From: Pyropia yezoensis
Lineage: Eukaryota > Rhodophyta > Bangiophyceae > Bangiales > Bangiaceae
Assembly: GCA_009829735.1 (NCBI GenBank)
Contig: CM020619.1
Span: 9,662,375-9,726,374, forward strand
Direction of reading: 5' to 3'
Length of the DNA: 64,000 bases
The position numbers were made by a program, and so were the translations under genes. Shown here piece after piece: positions 19,902-31,856 of the stretch. The notes under the pieces are model-generated. The model was given only the letters and a program-made list of their open reading frames with translations, did no database searches and was not told the DNA's origin. Every line of letters starts with the position of its first letter. Within the stretch, counting starts at the first letter, position 1.

Positions 19902-22214
19902 ATGGTCGCCCGGTGGGAGCCCCCTCGCGGGGGTGGCCCGCCCTCCCCCACCACCGTCGCCGCAGCACTGGTCGGTGCCGTCGTGGCCGCGGCGGCGGCG
20001 GCGGCGGCAGCAGCGACCGGCCCGACTGGTCGGGGGTGGATGGCCTTCCCGGACGGCCTGTTCCCTCGCTACGGGAGGCTCCCGCAGGTGGCCGCCCTCC
20101 ACTGCGTCTTGGACGGCCTCCACGCGGGGGGCACCGATGGTGGGCGGGGCGGGTTCACCCTCAACGGCCGCTTTTACCCCGCCGCCGACGGGGTGTGCGC
20201 GGCGCCCCTCGCTGACCTGACGCGGCTTGTCGACGGCTCCCCCCCCGCGGCGGCCGAGTCGGTTCGAGGCCGCCACGTGCTGCGGATGGCCCGCGACTTT
20301 GTGCCGGGTGCGGACCCTCAAAACGCGTTTACCCGCTACCGCCCGCTCGCGCTGTCCACCTCAGACGGCCGCGGCGGCGGCAACGCGGGCGGCAGCGGCC
20401 CGCGGCTGGCGTTTGAAGAGGATGTGGTCTCTCTGTTGACGCTTCAGCGCAACACGGACAAAGGGGAGGTGGAGCGGTCGTCGGCGGCTTTTGAGGCGCT
20501 CAGCGTCACCCGCACTACCCGCGGCGTATGTCGCAACCAGCAATGCAACGACCTGACTGCTGTGGATACAACCGGCGACGGCGCGTGTCGCAACTTCAAC
20601 TGTGCCAACCAATTCAACCCGCTGGCGGCCAACGCTCGGGCGGACCTGCCGAGCGCGAGGGCGCGGGCGCGAGCGGTGGCTGAGGCGGCGTCGCCTTCCT
20701 TGGACGGCAGCCCCTCTGTTGGCGACGCGGGATCTGTGTCGGTCGTGACCTACACGGGAGAGGACGGGGAGACCCGCTTTGTGTCCATTCTGCAGGCGCC
20801 GTTGCTGTCTCTTGGGCGTGCCGTCTTAGCCGAGAGCACCTGGCTTAACGACGCAAAATGGGCTTTGGCTGCCGACGTGGCGGTGGAGAACCTGCACCGT
20901 CATGTGATGCCAGACGGTGTGGAACCGGCGATGCAGGCGGGGGTATGGAACCTGGGCGGCCGCCTGGACGGCCACGGCGACGCGGTGGCGTCGGTGGAGG
21001 CGACGGCGTTGCCGACGGTGGCGTCTTCGTGGCCCCAGATGCTTGCCTATGTATTTTGCGCCGGTGGTGGCCGCGCCTTTACGTTTGACAGCGGCCTGTG
21101 CGACGGCCTCTTCCAGCGGGCCGTCGAAGACCAGACGGCAACGCTCAACGGCGAAGAGGTGCAAACGTCTGCTGACGCGCTGTCGCCCACCACAGCCGGT
21201 GTATTTTGGACGGTCCGCCCCCGCGGGCGTGACTCGGACGCGGGCGACGACGCCGCCCCCCCCTCGGCACCCCTCCGCCGCTGTCCGGGGAACCTCAAGA
21301 TGGCGGCCGACCAGCCGCTGCCGTCGTGGCTGGCCGGCACCACCAGCCGGGAGATCAACGCCGGGTCGGCGGCGGAGCGGGAGCTGGCTGCGAACATCTC
21401 CAGGTGCGGCTTCCCGCTGCTCGAGGCGGCGCCCGTCGACGAGTACGGGGCGCTGAGGGCGACGGAAAAGTCAACGCGGCTGGCGGACCTGCAACGTCTG
21501 TCCATTGGGTACGACCAGGGCGTGTTTGCGGTGCCGCCCCCTGCGGACCCCGCGTCGCTCGCCGACGTGGTCATTGCGGTGGTGCTGGTGCTCCCCGAAG
21601 CCGCCGCCGCGATCGTCATGTACCTTTCGACGAGCTGCTGGCGGCGGCGGGAGGTCTTTTCGCTCGCCGTGGTGCTTATCACGGGGCTGGTCGCGCTGCT
21701 GGGCATTGTCCTCCTCGCACTGTCCGAGGTGCGCGGCGAGCGGTGGCGTGCCGCCTCCCTCCGCAGCAGCCTCCACGTGTATCTCAGTTCCACCGCGGGG
21801 GACTGCGTGGGGCGGGCGGGGCCCAGCGCATGCCTGTCACCGGGCCTCCGCGGGTCGGCGCTCCTCCTCTCTGAGACGCTCATCATTGTCGCGCGCAACG
21901 GGTACCACCCGGGCGCCCTCACTGCCATTGCGGGGACCGTGGGGGGAGTGTACGTGGCGGGCACCCTCTGGGCGGTCATTGCCGTTGGCCGTCGCTTTGA
22001 GCGCCGCCGCTCGCGCGACGCGGCCGCCGCCGCGGGCGCGGCGGACGCCGTCAAGGGGGGGGACGACCTCAACGGCGGCGGCGGCGCCCGCCCCGTCGGG
22101 GGCGCGGGGGGGGGCGCCTGCTGTGGCCTGCGCCCCAGGGGGCGGCGCCCCGCCGACGGGGGCGGCGGGTTCGAGTGGGCGGCGCCCCCGCCGGGGGGGG
22201 ACATTGTCGACTGA
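19902..22214 (+). CDS. Large-ectodomain multi-pass membrane protein, unknown function
   Basis: The likely start is the ATG at 19,902, giving 770 residues. It is followed closely by a signal or anchor segment (TVAAALVGAVVAAAAAAAAA, residues about 18-38). The frame stays open for 147 codons further upstream, but that part is Arg/Pro-rich and not protein-like. A long, probably lumenal or extracellular region follows, with a Cys cluster at about 207-240 (GVCRNQQCND, GACRNFNCANQFNP). Membrane spans lie near residues 553-576, 585-607 and 673-698, with a possible fourth near 645-667. The tail is Gly/Pro-rich. The architecture suggests a surface or secretory-pathway protein. I recognise no named family. 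An upstream noncoding or coding exon is possible: GTACGT occurs at 19,830. Confidence 0.75.
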   Translation: MVARWEPPRGGGPPSPTTVAAALVGAVVAAAAAAAAAATGPTGRGWMAFPDGLFPRYGRLPQVAALHCVLDGLHAGGTDGGRGGFTLNGRFYPAADGVCAAPLADLTRLVDGSPPAAAESVRGRHVLRMARDFVPGADPQNAFTRYRPLALSTSDGRGGGNAGGSGPRLAFEEDVVSLLTLQRNTDKGEVERSSAAFEALSVTRTTRGVCRNQQCNDLTAVDTTGDGACRNFNCANQFNPLAANARADLPSARARARAVAEAASPSLDGSPSVGDAGSVSVVTYTGEDGETRFVSILQAPLLSLGRAVLAESTWLNDAKWALAADVAVENLHRHVMPDGVEPAMQAGVWNLGGRLDGHGDAVASVEATALPTVASSWPQMLAYVFCAGGGRAFTFDSGLCDGLFQRAVEDQTATLNGEEVQTSADALSPTTAGVFWTVRPRGRDSDAGDDAAPPSAPLRRCPGNLKMAADQPLPSWLAGTTSREINAGSAAERELAANISRCGFPLLEAAPVDEYGALRATEKSTRLADLQRLSIGYDQGVFAVPPPADPASLADVVIAVVLVLPEAAAAIVMYLSTSCWRRREVFSLAVVLITGLVALLGIVLLALSEVRGERWRAASLRSSLHVYLSSTAGDCVGRAGPSACLSPGLRGSALLLSETLIIVARNGYHPGALTAIAGTVGGVYVAGTLWAVIAVGRRFERRRSRDAAAAAGAADAVKGGDDLNGGGGARPVGGAGGGACCGLRPRGRRPADGGGGFEWAAPPPGGDIVD

Positions 22215-22808
22215 GCGGTGAGGTGGTGCAGGGGGGGGGGGGGGGGGAAGGGGGGAGGCTCTGTTGGCGGTGGCTCTCCCCACCCCCACCCCGCCACACT
22301 CGAGCGTGCGCTCAGAATTGGGGGGGGGGAGGGATGGCGGGCGAGTCTCGGCTGGCAGCGGCGGCGGCGGTGGCAGCGGCTCCTGTAGGGCACATGGCGC
22401 GCAGCGTCGGTGGCGGCCGGACACTGGCGGGAGGGGGGGAACAGGGCGCGGCGTGAGCGGCCTGAAACGGTCTGGGGGGGGGGGGGGGATGAGCAGACAG
22501 GGGCACAATCAGAAATATAGGACAAGCTGCCGGCCGTGCCGGGCGCCCGCAGACGGTAGCAGCCTTCCGCCTATCCAACCATGCGCACTGCAGGTGGTCC
22601 GATTGCCGCCCCGAGGGGCCCCAGGTCTCGCTCGAAAAGACGAGTAAGCGAGAAGGGGGCAGCTACATAGGAAAGTAAACGCAATGGAGTGTAAAAACAA
22701 ATCGACGAGCGACGCAGAAGGACAGCGGAAAAGGCAAGACACGCCTTCCTCCCAACGCTGCGGGGTGAAGTTGGCCACCTTCGCCCACCAAGCAACAATG
22801 CCACGCGA
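22215..22808. other. Spacer between convergent genes
   Basis: This lies between the 3' ends of the membrane-protein gene (+) and the helicase-AAA gene (-). It contains several G runs of 8-14 bases and no protein-like frame. It would hold both 3' untranslated regions. Confidence 0.5.
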
Positions 22809-25800
22809 CTACCCGGCTCCCAAGATCCTCGCCGCAGCCGCAGCAGAGAGGGTGTGGGAGCCCCCGTTGCAGCGCCACCCCTGCCCCTCGCGGTGCCACG
22901 CAAAGCCCGCCGGGCAGGGCCCCATGGTCCGCAGCTTGGCCTGCCGCGCGGCCTCTGCGGCCTCCTCCCGCTGGCGCTCCTCCTCGGCGAGGCGGGCCAG
23001 CTCGGCAAGCCGCTCCTCCTCTTGGTGCACCGCCGCGGCAGCGGCGGCGCGCACGCTCCCCACCTGCGGCCGCAGCACCCGGTCAGTGCGACTCTCGTCC
23101 GGGCAGACCGTCTCTTGACGCACAAACGCGAGGACTGCGGGGGGAAAGGGGGCGCCACCGTCGACGGCGGTCAGCAGAGCAACGAGGGCCTGGCGGGCGG
23201 CGTGGGAGGCGTCATAGCCGAGCGCCACGCACGCGCGCTGCAGCGCGGCGCACAGGTCTTCATCCGTGGCCGACGAAGGCGGCTCCCCGTCCTCCTCCGC
23301 CTCTTGGTCGGCACCTTCTTCGACGGTGGTCACCACTGGAGGGGGAGGCGCCTGTTGAGGGCGAGGCCCTGCCGATGCCACCACGGGACGCGGCGCGTCG
23401 GCGTGCGGGAGGCGCGAGCGCGAAGGGTGAGCCACCGCGGCGGACGACGACTTGGTCTCCAAGAAGTCCGCCAGGGAGACGCGCAGCGTCTCGGCGCTGA
23501 TGGCCACTGTCGAGCTATCCTCAGCGGACCCGACGTCGCCCCTCCGGGCAACTGCGCGTCGAATGCGCTTGGCCCAGGTGTCCACGTCCCGTCCACTCGA
23601 CCAGTCGGGCGCGGCTATCAGCTGGTCCACCATTGCCGGTAGGGCTTCCCGGGCGTCGTCGGAGAGCACAAAGCCCTTGGAACGCAACTTGAGTTGCAGA
23701 CACACCGACGTGCGGTCCGCGTCAAAAGGTGGAAAGTGCAGCTTTTGCGTGACGCGGCTGCGAAGGCCCGGGTTCACCCCGGCCAGCATGTCTTCCATAA
23801 GATCAGCATAGCCGGCGAGGACCAGCACCATCTTGTTATGGAACTGGTCCTCAGTAAGCATCTGGACAATTTCGTCGACAACTTCCGTCATGTAGCCATG
23901 GCCGGTGCGCTCCAAAAAGCGGTATGCCTCGTCAATGAAGAGCACCCCGCCAACGGCGCGCTCAAAGATCTGTCGCGCCTTGGCCGCCGCCTGCCCGATA
24001 AAGCCCGTGGAAAAGTCACTGGCAGACACAAGCTCCACATTTGAGGTGGGCAGGATGCCAAGCGCCTCAAACAGCTCACCCATCCGCTTGGCGACAGTCG
24101 TCTTCCCCGTCCCAGGCGGACCGACAAACGTAAACGTGAGCTCCACGTCCTCCAAAGGCTCCCGGCCCATCCGCTTGGCCTGCTCAATAGCGCTCTGGGT
24201 ATCACGCAGCCAACCCACAACGCCGTCGTCGACACCAACCAGGTCAGCAAAGATGCTGGCAGGGTCACGGCGGCGAGCCAGCGTGTCAGCGTCGTCCTCT
24301 GGAAGGAAATCCGACGCCATAAGAGTGGTGGTCGCCGCACGCTCAGCGGCTGATGCCCCCGCCATGCGGCGCTCAAAGCGAGTTGCGGCGGCGGACAGAA
24401 GGTTTGCCACAGCCCCCCCGTTCCCTACGCCCACCGGCGCAAACGTGCAAACAGAAAAGCAGAGGAAAAGCAGGCGTCAACCGCGCAAGAAGTAAAGCGA
24501 AAACGACAGTTAGGGCGTGGACGCAGGTAAACGTAGCAAACAAAGCGGAAGATGGTGGTGCCATTCCCCGACGTGCGCACCAGCACGCACGAGCCTCAGG
24601 GGGCACGCCGTCAGCACGAGGCAATGCGGTGGAGGTCGACGAGGAGGGCAGGCGGCGCGGAGCTCGTACCAAAGTTGGGCTTCAGCCGCTGACGCGCCAG
24701 CGCCTGTACGGCAACCCGGGCATGCTCAAATGGGACAGTCCACCCCTGCTTGGCCGCCTTGTCCTGCAGCACCAGAAAGAGCTCTTCGTCGGAGAAATCC
24801 GGAAACACAAAGGCGTTCTCCACTTGGAAGCGCCGCTGCAAGCCTGGGTTGGCCTCGCGCAAAAAGTCCCGCATCTGCTGCTCATAGCCGAGGAGCAAAA
24901 CGCATGTATTTGCCCCAGGGACGCCTTGTACCTCGGCCACAATAGTGTCGATAACGGCGGCGCGATAAGGATCGCGAAGGCGCCCGGCACCAGCGGCACC
25001 GCCACTTTGCAGACCATACGCCTCGTCAATGACCAGCACACAGCCGGTGGCAGACGCCAGGATGCGCTTAGTGTTGGCCTCAGATGCGCCCAGGACGCTC
25101 CCTACAAAATCAGCCGGGGTCTTCAGCAGCACGTCCCCTTTGGTAAGAAGGCCCAGCTCGGCAAGGATCCGGCCATAGATGGAGGCCACTGTGGTCTTGC
25201 CTGTGCCAGGCCCGCCGAGGAACAGCCTGTTGAGACACACGTCTTTCACGGGCTGCTCAAGCTCCTCACGTTCAGCGTTTGATTCCACAAGCCTGAGGAG
25301 CTCCTCCACGCTCTCCTTGACCTGCTTCAAGCCGCGCAGGGCGTAGAGGTCACGCAGCGGCTCACTGCGGGACATGTCCAGAGATCGGGGCCCGAGGACG
25401 TCATCCCGTTCAAGCTCGTACAGATTGGGCGCTCCGCCGGCCGCCCGCTCAGCCAGGATGCGCTTCGCCTGTCTGTCGCGCGCATTCTCCAACCAGTTGC
25501 GCACCGCCCGGGCGTTGCCAAAACCCCGCACGCCCCGCTGGCGGCCAAGTCGCCGTGCCACAATCCGCGCGTACTTATTGTCCACGGTGAAGGGTGGTTC
25601 GAGGGACGCCAGCTGCTGGGTAATGATGGCCACCAGCTCGTCCTCAGAGAAGTCTTCAAAGTTCCAGACCAGGCGAAAACGGGAAGGCAGCCCCTCGTTG
25701 TGGTCCAGAAGCACTTCCATTCGGTCTTTGTAGCCCGCAAACACCACCACCAGCGAGCCACGGCGGTCCTCCATCTCGGTCAGCAGCACGTCGAGGACCT

Positions 25801-28800
25801 GGCTGCCCACCGTGTTCTTCTTCGGATCCAGCTGGTAGGCCTCGTCTACAAACAGCAGACCACCGCCAGATGTCTTCTTCAGGGCGTCTTGGAGGACGTT
25901 CGCTCCGCCGGACACCAGCTTGGCACCGCTCGTCTCGACAAAGCAGCTGCCCTTTGGCAGTACGCTCAACTCCTCCAGAAGCTCGCCATACAGGCGGCTG
26001 CACACTGTCTTGCCCGTGCCTGTGCTCACATGAGACACCATCCATCATTCAGGTAGGAGCAGCGGGGGTATCAGAGTCAGTGCCAAGCATACCACCATGT
26101 GCAAAGAATGGGCCCTGTACATACTCCGCACAAAGCTGGGCGCGCACGCACGTCCCCCTCGTCGGCGACACAAGAATAAAAGAGAGGAAACGAGAGCGTA
26201 CCTGGATTGCCCGTGAAGAGCGCGTTGTACTGCACCTTATCTCCTGTGCCGCGCTCCCTGTCCAGTCGTACATGGTCCTGCAGGTCCAAAAACTTATCCT
26301 TCAGCGCCGACAGGCCCGTCAGCTGAAGGAGTTTGCCAATGGCCTTGCTGCCCCCGGCGCGGCGGCGGCGCTCCCGCTCCCGCTCCTCCGCTGAGGGGGC
26401 GGTGGCTGGCATAGAGGCGGGGTTGACCAGCGGCGCCAGCAGGAGGGGTGCCAGACCGCGCAAGCAGTCGGCGGCCAGCGAGGCAAGCGGCGGGTAGAGG
26501 GGCGTCCGCGGGTGCGCGCTGCACACCAGAGCCGCCGCAAAGGCAGCCCACAGAACCGGAGTGTCGCCGCTGGCCCGCCCCCGCCCGGCCAGCGCCAGGC
26601 CACGGAGGAGATAGGCGGCGGGCGCGATCTTTGCCGGAGCAACCGCCATGTCCTCAATTGCCAGCTCCCCGGCAGCTGCCGCGCCGGTCACTTGGGTCTG
26701 GCAAACGGCGGCCAAAAGGGCAGCCCCCTCCGCTGCACCGCCACTGGGACTGACGAACAGGTCGTGGGCGGCCAGCCACTCGCCCTTCGCCATCAGCTGC
26801 AAGCCGCGGGACAGGCTGCCGGCGACCACCTTGCCGTCGTCAGATGAGGGGTCGTGTAAATACACTGCCAGCAGCTCCACCTCCACCGCGCCAGCACCCA
26901 GCAGGTCGCCCAAACAAGACCGCACCGCGTCGGAGTCGCGGAGAAACGTGCGCAAAAAATGGGATACGTCCCCATCGCTGGCGCCCTCCAGCACCCCCAG
27001 TAGTGCCCGACAAAATGACAGGGCGGTAGCGGGGGGCACCGCCACTGGCCTGGCCTCCGACTGAGTGGCTGCAGCGGCAGCGACAGCCGCCTTCTGCTCC
27101 ACCCTCCCAACTTTGATGGTCAGGGCCGCCAACTTATCCCGGGTGGACTGCTCTAGGCGGCTAAGCTCTGCCTCAGACTTTCCCTTTTTCGCATTGAGCG
27201 CAGCCAGCTGGGCCCGCGCGCGGGTCAGGTCCGCCGCCGCCTTTGACTTGGCCTCCCGCTCTTCCGCCTGCAGCTCGTTCTCTGCCCTCTGCTGCGCGCC
27301 TGTAACAGCCGCCTCAGTGGTGATGGCCGACAGGCTCTGCCGCAGCTCTAGCTCCCGCCTGCGCCGCTCGGTGGCTAGCTCCGCATCGGCCGCTGCGAGG
27401 GTGGCAGCGGTCAGCGCCTCAGCGGCCTGGATCTCTCCCTGCAGCTCTGCGGCAGCCGCCCTCTCAGCGGCAGTGCGGACCGCCAGGGCGGCCAGCTCCC
27501 GATCGCTCTTCGCCTGCAGCGCCGCTACCCGGTCCTTGGCAGTCTGGCGGATGCGATTGAGCTCCTCGCACGTCCCGCACTTGGGTGGGCGGTTATGTGA
27601 ACAGCGCTTGGATATGGGGTGCCCGTCGGAGCAATGAGCCCGCACCTCCTCCCGGCACAGCACTCGATCGTGGGTGGCATCCAGCCCCGGGTGGCACCGC
27701 CGGGGGCAGCGGTGACCACAAGGCAGAACAGTCAGGCACGGTTGGTCGCAGCCGCCGTCTGGCACTGCGCGCTGAAAAGCGGCAATGGTGGTGAGGGGCT
27801 CCGCGGGCCGGGTGCCGTGCGTCTGGCACTGAGCCGGAAAGGCAGTGTGCACGCAGCCGGCGGCGGTCAGCTGGTCCAGCACACCTCCCCACTGGCGCTC
27901 CCCAGCGGGGGAGCCCGTGAGTGTCGCCGGGTCACCTACCAGGATGAGGCCGTTGCGGGCCCGGGAGAGGAGCACATTGACGCGCTCGGGCTCACGGAGG
28001 AATCCAATGGTCCGCCGCGGGTTGCTCCGCACGAGGGAGGCCACCACCACATTCGCCTCCTCCCCCTGAAAGTTGTCAATGGTGGCCACCCGGACACCGC
28101 GGTGGGACGTGTCACCTGACGTCACGGCCAGCCCACTCCGCACTGACTGGTCAACGTCCCGTTCGCTCACAAAGACGTTAAACGACGCCGCCAGCGCAAT
28201 GTTCAGCTCCATCAGCTGAGACGAGTAGGGGGTCAGAACCACAATATCTGACTCGGTAAGGCCTTGCCGCAGGAGGTATCCGACTATGGCGGTCACCATG
28301 GAAACCTGTTGAAAGAGCAGAGAGAAAAAACAGAAAAATAACAAAGCCTCGAAGGAAACAGCAGTAGGACGCATGCAGACCATATGAATGTCAATATGTC
28401 AGCCATGACGGCACATTCTCAGAGCATACGTAGCTCCCAACAGAGCAGCCCCCTCCACCCCAGACAACTTACTTCATGATCGTTAATCTTTCGGCTCGGG
28501 TCGCCGTTCTCTTCCTGCGCAGCACGCTCTGGGTGGTCGTGAGAGAGGAAGACCACATTGTTGCCCCGCACCCCCGGGATGGGCGGGCGGTCGGCGGTGG
28601 AGGGGGCGTCCACAAGCGTCGGGTAGGTGACTCGGATGAGGGACGAGATGGCCGGCCGCATGCGGTGCTGCACCTGCAGGGCGCCATGCGGCAGCCCCGC
28701 CGCGATGAGGCGCTCCAACAGTGACCGGTCAAAGTTGTGGCCGCCGCCGCTGGCCACGGTGAGATTGTAATTCTCCACCTTCGGACGCAGCTGCCGGTGG

Positions 28801-31800
28801 TCCCCGATAAGCAGACAGTGCTTGACATCGGGCTGCAGGAGGCTGGCAAGCGCATGCGCCTCCATCACCTCCCCAGCCTCCTCCACAACGACCACAGAGA
28901 GGTTCACGTCGGCCAGCACCTCTCGGAACTTGGCCGCACCGGTAGTGGTGCACCCCACCACCCGCTGGGCCAGCAGCACCTTGCGCGACCGTTCCTTGCG
29001 TGCACAGTTCAGGGACGCCTGCACCTGCTGGGTGCGGCCAAGCGTCTCAGCAATCTCCTCCCGCACGTCCCGCGTCATCGCATCGCGCCACTCGCCCAGC
29101 AGGGCCAGGCGCTCCTCCTTGGGCAGCGCCCACAAGTTCACGGCACCACTGGGGGCGGCCTCTGCGACGACGGCGCGGTCCGCCTCCACAGCAGACGCCG
29201 CCGACGTCCCACCCGCGACCTCGCAGGGCCGCGGGTCACGGGCACCAGAGCACCAGGCGCGCCACACCTGCTTAGCCGCCACCCGCTTGCCCGCCCTGCC
29301 GACCGTCGTATACGAAGAGGGCACGGGCTCAAGCTGGGACACCAGCGGCTCCGTCGTCGGATCCCCTTTCAGGTGCGCACGCACGTGCACCCACTGGGCC
29401 GCGGCGGCGGTGAGGTCGGCCAGGCGGCCGCGCAGGGCATCCAGGTGCAGAGCCAGCCCGTCCATCTCACCAAACAGCGCCCCGCAGCGGCGGCGCACGA
29501 CCAGGTCGTCAGCATCCCAATGGGCCCGCTCAAGCTCCCGCAGCGTGTACTTTTCAAGGGCCGCCTCCTTGCTCCGCCCGCCCAGCCGAACGATGTCCTT
29601 CAGCCCGTGCGCCAGCAGGCCCATGAGGAACTCATCCAGCGCGTGGTTGGTGTGGCAAACGCACAGGATGCGTTCCGCCGGGGCACGCCGGTAAATCACG
29701 TCCACCAGCCGGACGCCGAGGAAGGACTTGCCCGTCCCCGGTGGCCCGTGCGAGAGGGACACCTCGCTGCCCAGCGCCATCCGCAGGGCCCCCCGCTGGT
29801 GGTCGTCATACGGAAAGCCGTCCCGGGCCTCGGCGGCCGCAATCTCTGCGCCCACATCCAGGCCAGCAAGGTAGGGGGGCGGGCGGGGGGGCTTGGCCAG
29901 CAGCAGCTGGTTGGCAAACGGCACCACTGTCGCCTCTTGGAGACACCGCAAGACGGGGGTGTAGGCAAACACGCTGGACGAGCATTGCAGCAGCTGCACG
30001 GCGCCGGCGCAGGCGCCACGGCGGCCGTCCATCACCCCCCGCCCAACATGGCGTAGGAGGTCCGCGGTGGCCCCGTCAGCCGCCCCGCTCGACCCGCCGG
30101 GGTGCCCGAAGGCGATGCCCACCCGTGGCCACGGCGCGCCGGCAGAGTCGACCTCGGCCAGCGACTCGGCCTCCCACCAGACCACCGTGCCAAATGTGGT
30201 CAAGTGGCCCCCCACCGCAAGGCCAACCAGCGCGTCCGGGGGCAGGGTGTGGCGTGCGTAGCGGGAGCCCCAGTAGTTGTCTCGCTCCTTCGTCTTCAAT
30301 CCCCGCGCCCGGTGGGTCTTTGGCAGGCGGCAGCGGACGAGGATGCACGGCCTGGGCGCGCCCTGGACGCCCACCACCTCGACCTCATCATACACAGGAA
30401 GTTCCCGCGTGCCACGCAGGCCCCCCGCCCCACCATTGACCTGCGTTTGCCGTTTCAGCTGCTGCAGTGCGGCGCGCAGGGGGCCGACCAGGTCCTCTCG
30501 CATCAGACGGAATTGGCGGTCCAGCAGCGCCGCCGCGACACCCGCCACGGCGGTAGCGCCGGGCGTCTCCCCGTCTGTGCCGGCCGCCTCCTCGACAGAC
30601 ACCGCCTCCTCCCCGACAGCGCCGGCCATCTGGGGAGGAAATGGTAGGGGGGGGGGCAGGTACGGAGGCTCCTCACAGTTGACCTCGGCGACCGTTGGCA
30701 GGATGCCGACGTCTCGGTAGCTCACGGGGTCATTGTCGTGGCGCCCCCCCGGCCCCGTGCCCTGCACGTCTGCAATGGACAGGCCGCCGTCGTTATCGGC
30801 GCCAGTGGCGGCGGCGGGCTGCGCCAGCACCGTCTGCAGTCGCGCCGCCCCCGCCACCTGCTGCTCGACGAGCGCGTCGGCCAGCCGACGGACCGCCTCG
30901 TCGTGCCGCGCGTCGGCCAACTCCGTGGCCAGGCGGAGGAGGAACCAGCACAGCGTCGCGCGACCGCCGCCCGCGTTGAGGGCGCCCGCGTTGAGCGCCG
31001 CGTGGAGGCCGCCCACCAGCCCCGGGATGCGGTACAGGTGGCCCAGCACCTCCCCGACAGGCGCCTTGCACAGTGCGCCCGCCACGTCGTCGGCGCCAAG
31101 GCGACCAAGAAAGGGCACCACCGCCTCGGCCATAAACGCGGGGCTGCCCCCTGACGCAATGGCCGCCTTGACCGCCGCCACCCCGACGCCGTTGGGGCGG
31201 GTGAGGAGGAACACCAGATCTACTCCGTCAGCATAGGCGGCGAGGGCGGCCAGCAACTCCCGCCGCGCGGCCGGGGTGTCCACCTTGTGGGCGCCGAGGC
31301 ATACCCGCCGCACTAGCCGTTCTGCAGGCGGGGGCAGCGGCGCGGGGGGGGGGAAGGGGGGGGCGACGGCGGTGGCCGCGGCAGTACCCTCGCCGGAGTG
31401 GGCCCCACCGCCGCCGCCGGGTCCGCCACCTTGACCACGGCCGCCGCGCCCGCCGCCGCGGCCGCGCCCGCCGCCGCCGCCGCGCCCGCCCCTGCCGCCG
31501 CCGCCACGGCCATTACTACGGCCGCCGCCACGGCTACCGCCGCCGCCGCCGCCATGCCCACCTCCACCGATCCCAGCCAGGTTGCCACCCCGCCCGCCAC
31601 TCCCTCTCATGTCTGCCACACCGCCGCTGCTGCGGCCGCCGCCGCCGCCGCCGCCGCCGCCGCTGCCGGCACCGCCACGGCCGCCGCCCCCCCCCCCACG
31701 GCCGCCACCGCGGCCGCCGCCCCGGCCGCCGCCCCGGCCGCCGCCCCGGCCGCCGCGTCCACTGCTGCCGCCGGCCACGCCACCCCCCCGGCGACCACGG

Positions 31801-31856
31801 CCACGGCCGCCGCCCCCCATGGCGGCAGCCCCTCCCCGCTGAGCGGGCGTCGACAT
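22809..31856 (-). CDS. ZNFX1/NFX1-type helicase fused to three CbxX/CfqX-type AAA modules (4 exons)
   Basis: Exons on -: 31,856-28,473; 28,305-26,202; 26,019-24,670; 24,424-22,809. Joined, they keep one frame of about 2,817 residues. Introns 28,306-28,472, 26,020-26,201 and 24,425-24,669 all run GT-AG. Domains: RGG-rich N-terminus (1-180); helical region; NFX1-family motif FRLMREDLVGPLR; SF1 helicase with GPPGTGKS (about 705), VVVEEAGE (about 990), GDHRQLRP, QHRMRP, NFQGEEAN (about 1,210) and LLSRARNG; Cys/His NF-X1 fingers (about 1,313-1,370); coiled coil (about 1,376-1,523); AAA modules with GNPGTGKT (about 1,830), GGPGTGKT (about 2,100) and GPPGTGKT (about 2,380), each with a DEAY Walker B. 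The second intron splits the first AAA Walker A. The C-terminus has CPAGFAWH and GWRCNGGSH. ZNFX1 relatives act in RNA surveillance and antiviral or small-RNA pathways; a similar role here is inference. The start could also be 31,949. Confidence 0.9.

Noticed and set aside
28737-30056. Open frame of 439 codons on + opposite the helicase
   Set aside because: Antisense shadow of the GC-rich helicase exon; the - strand has clear motifs.
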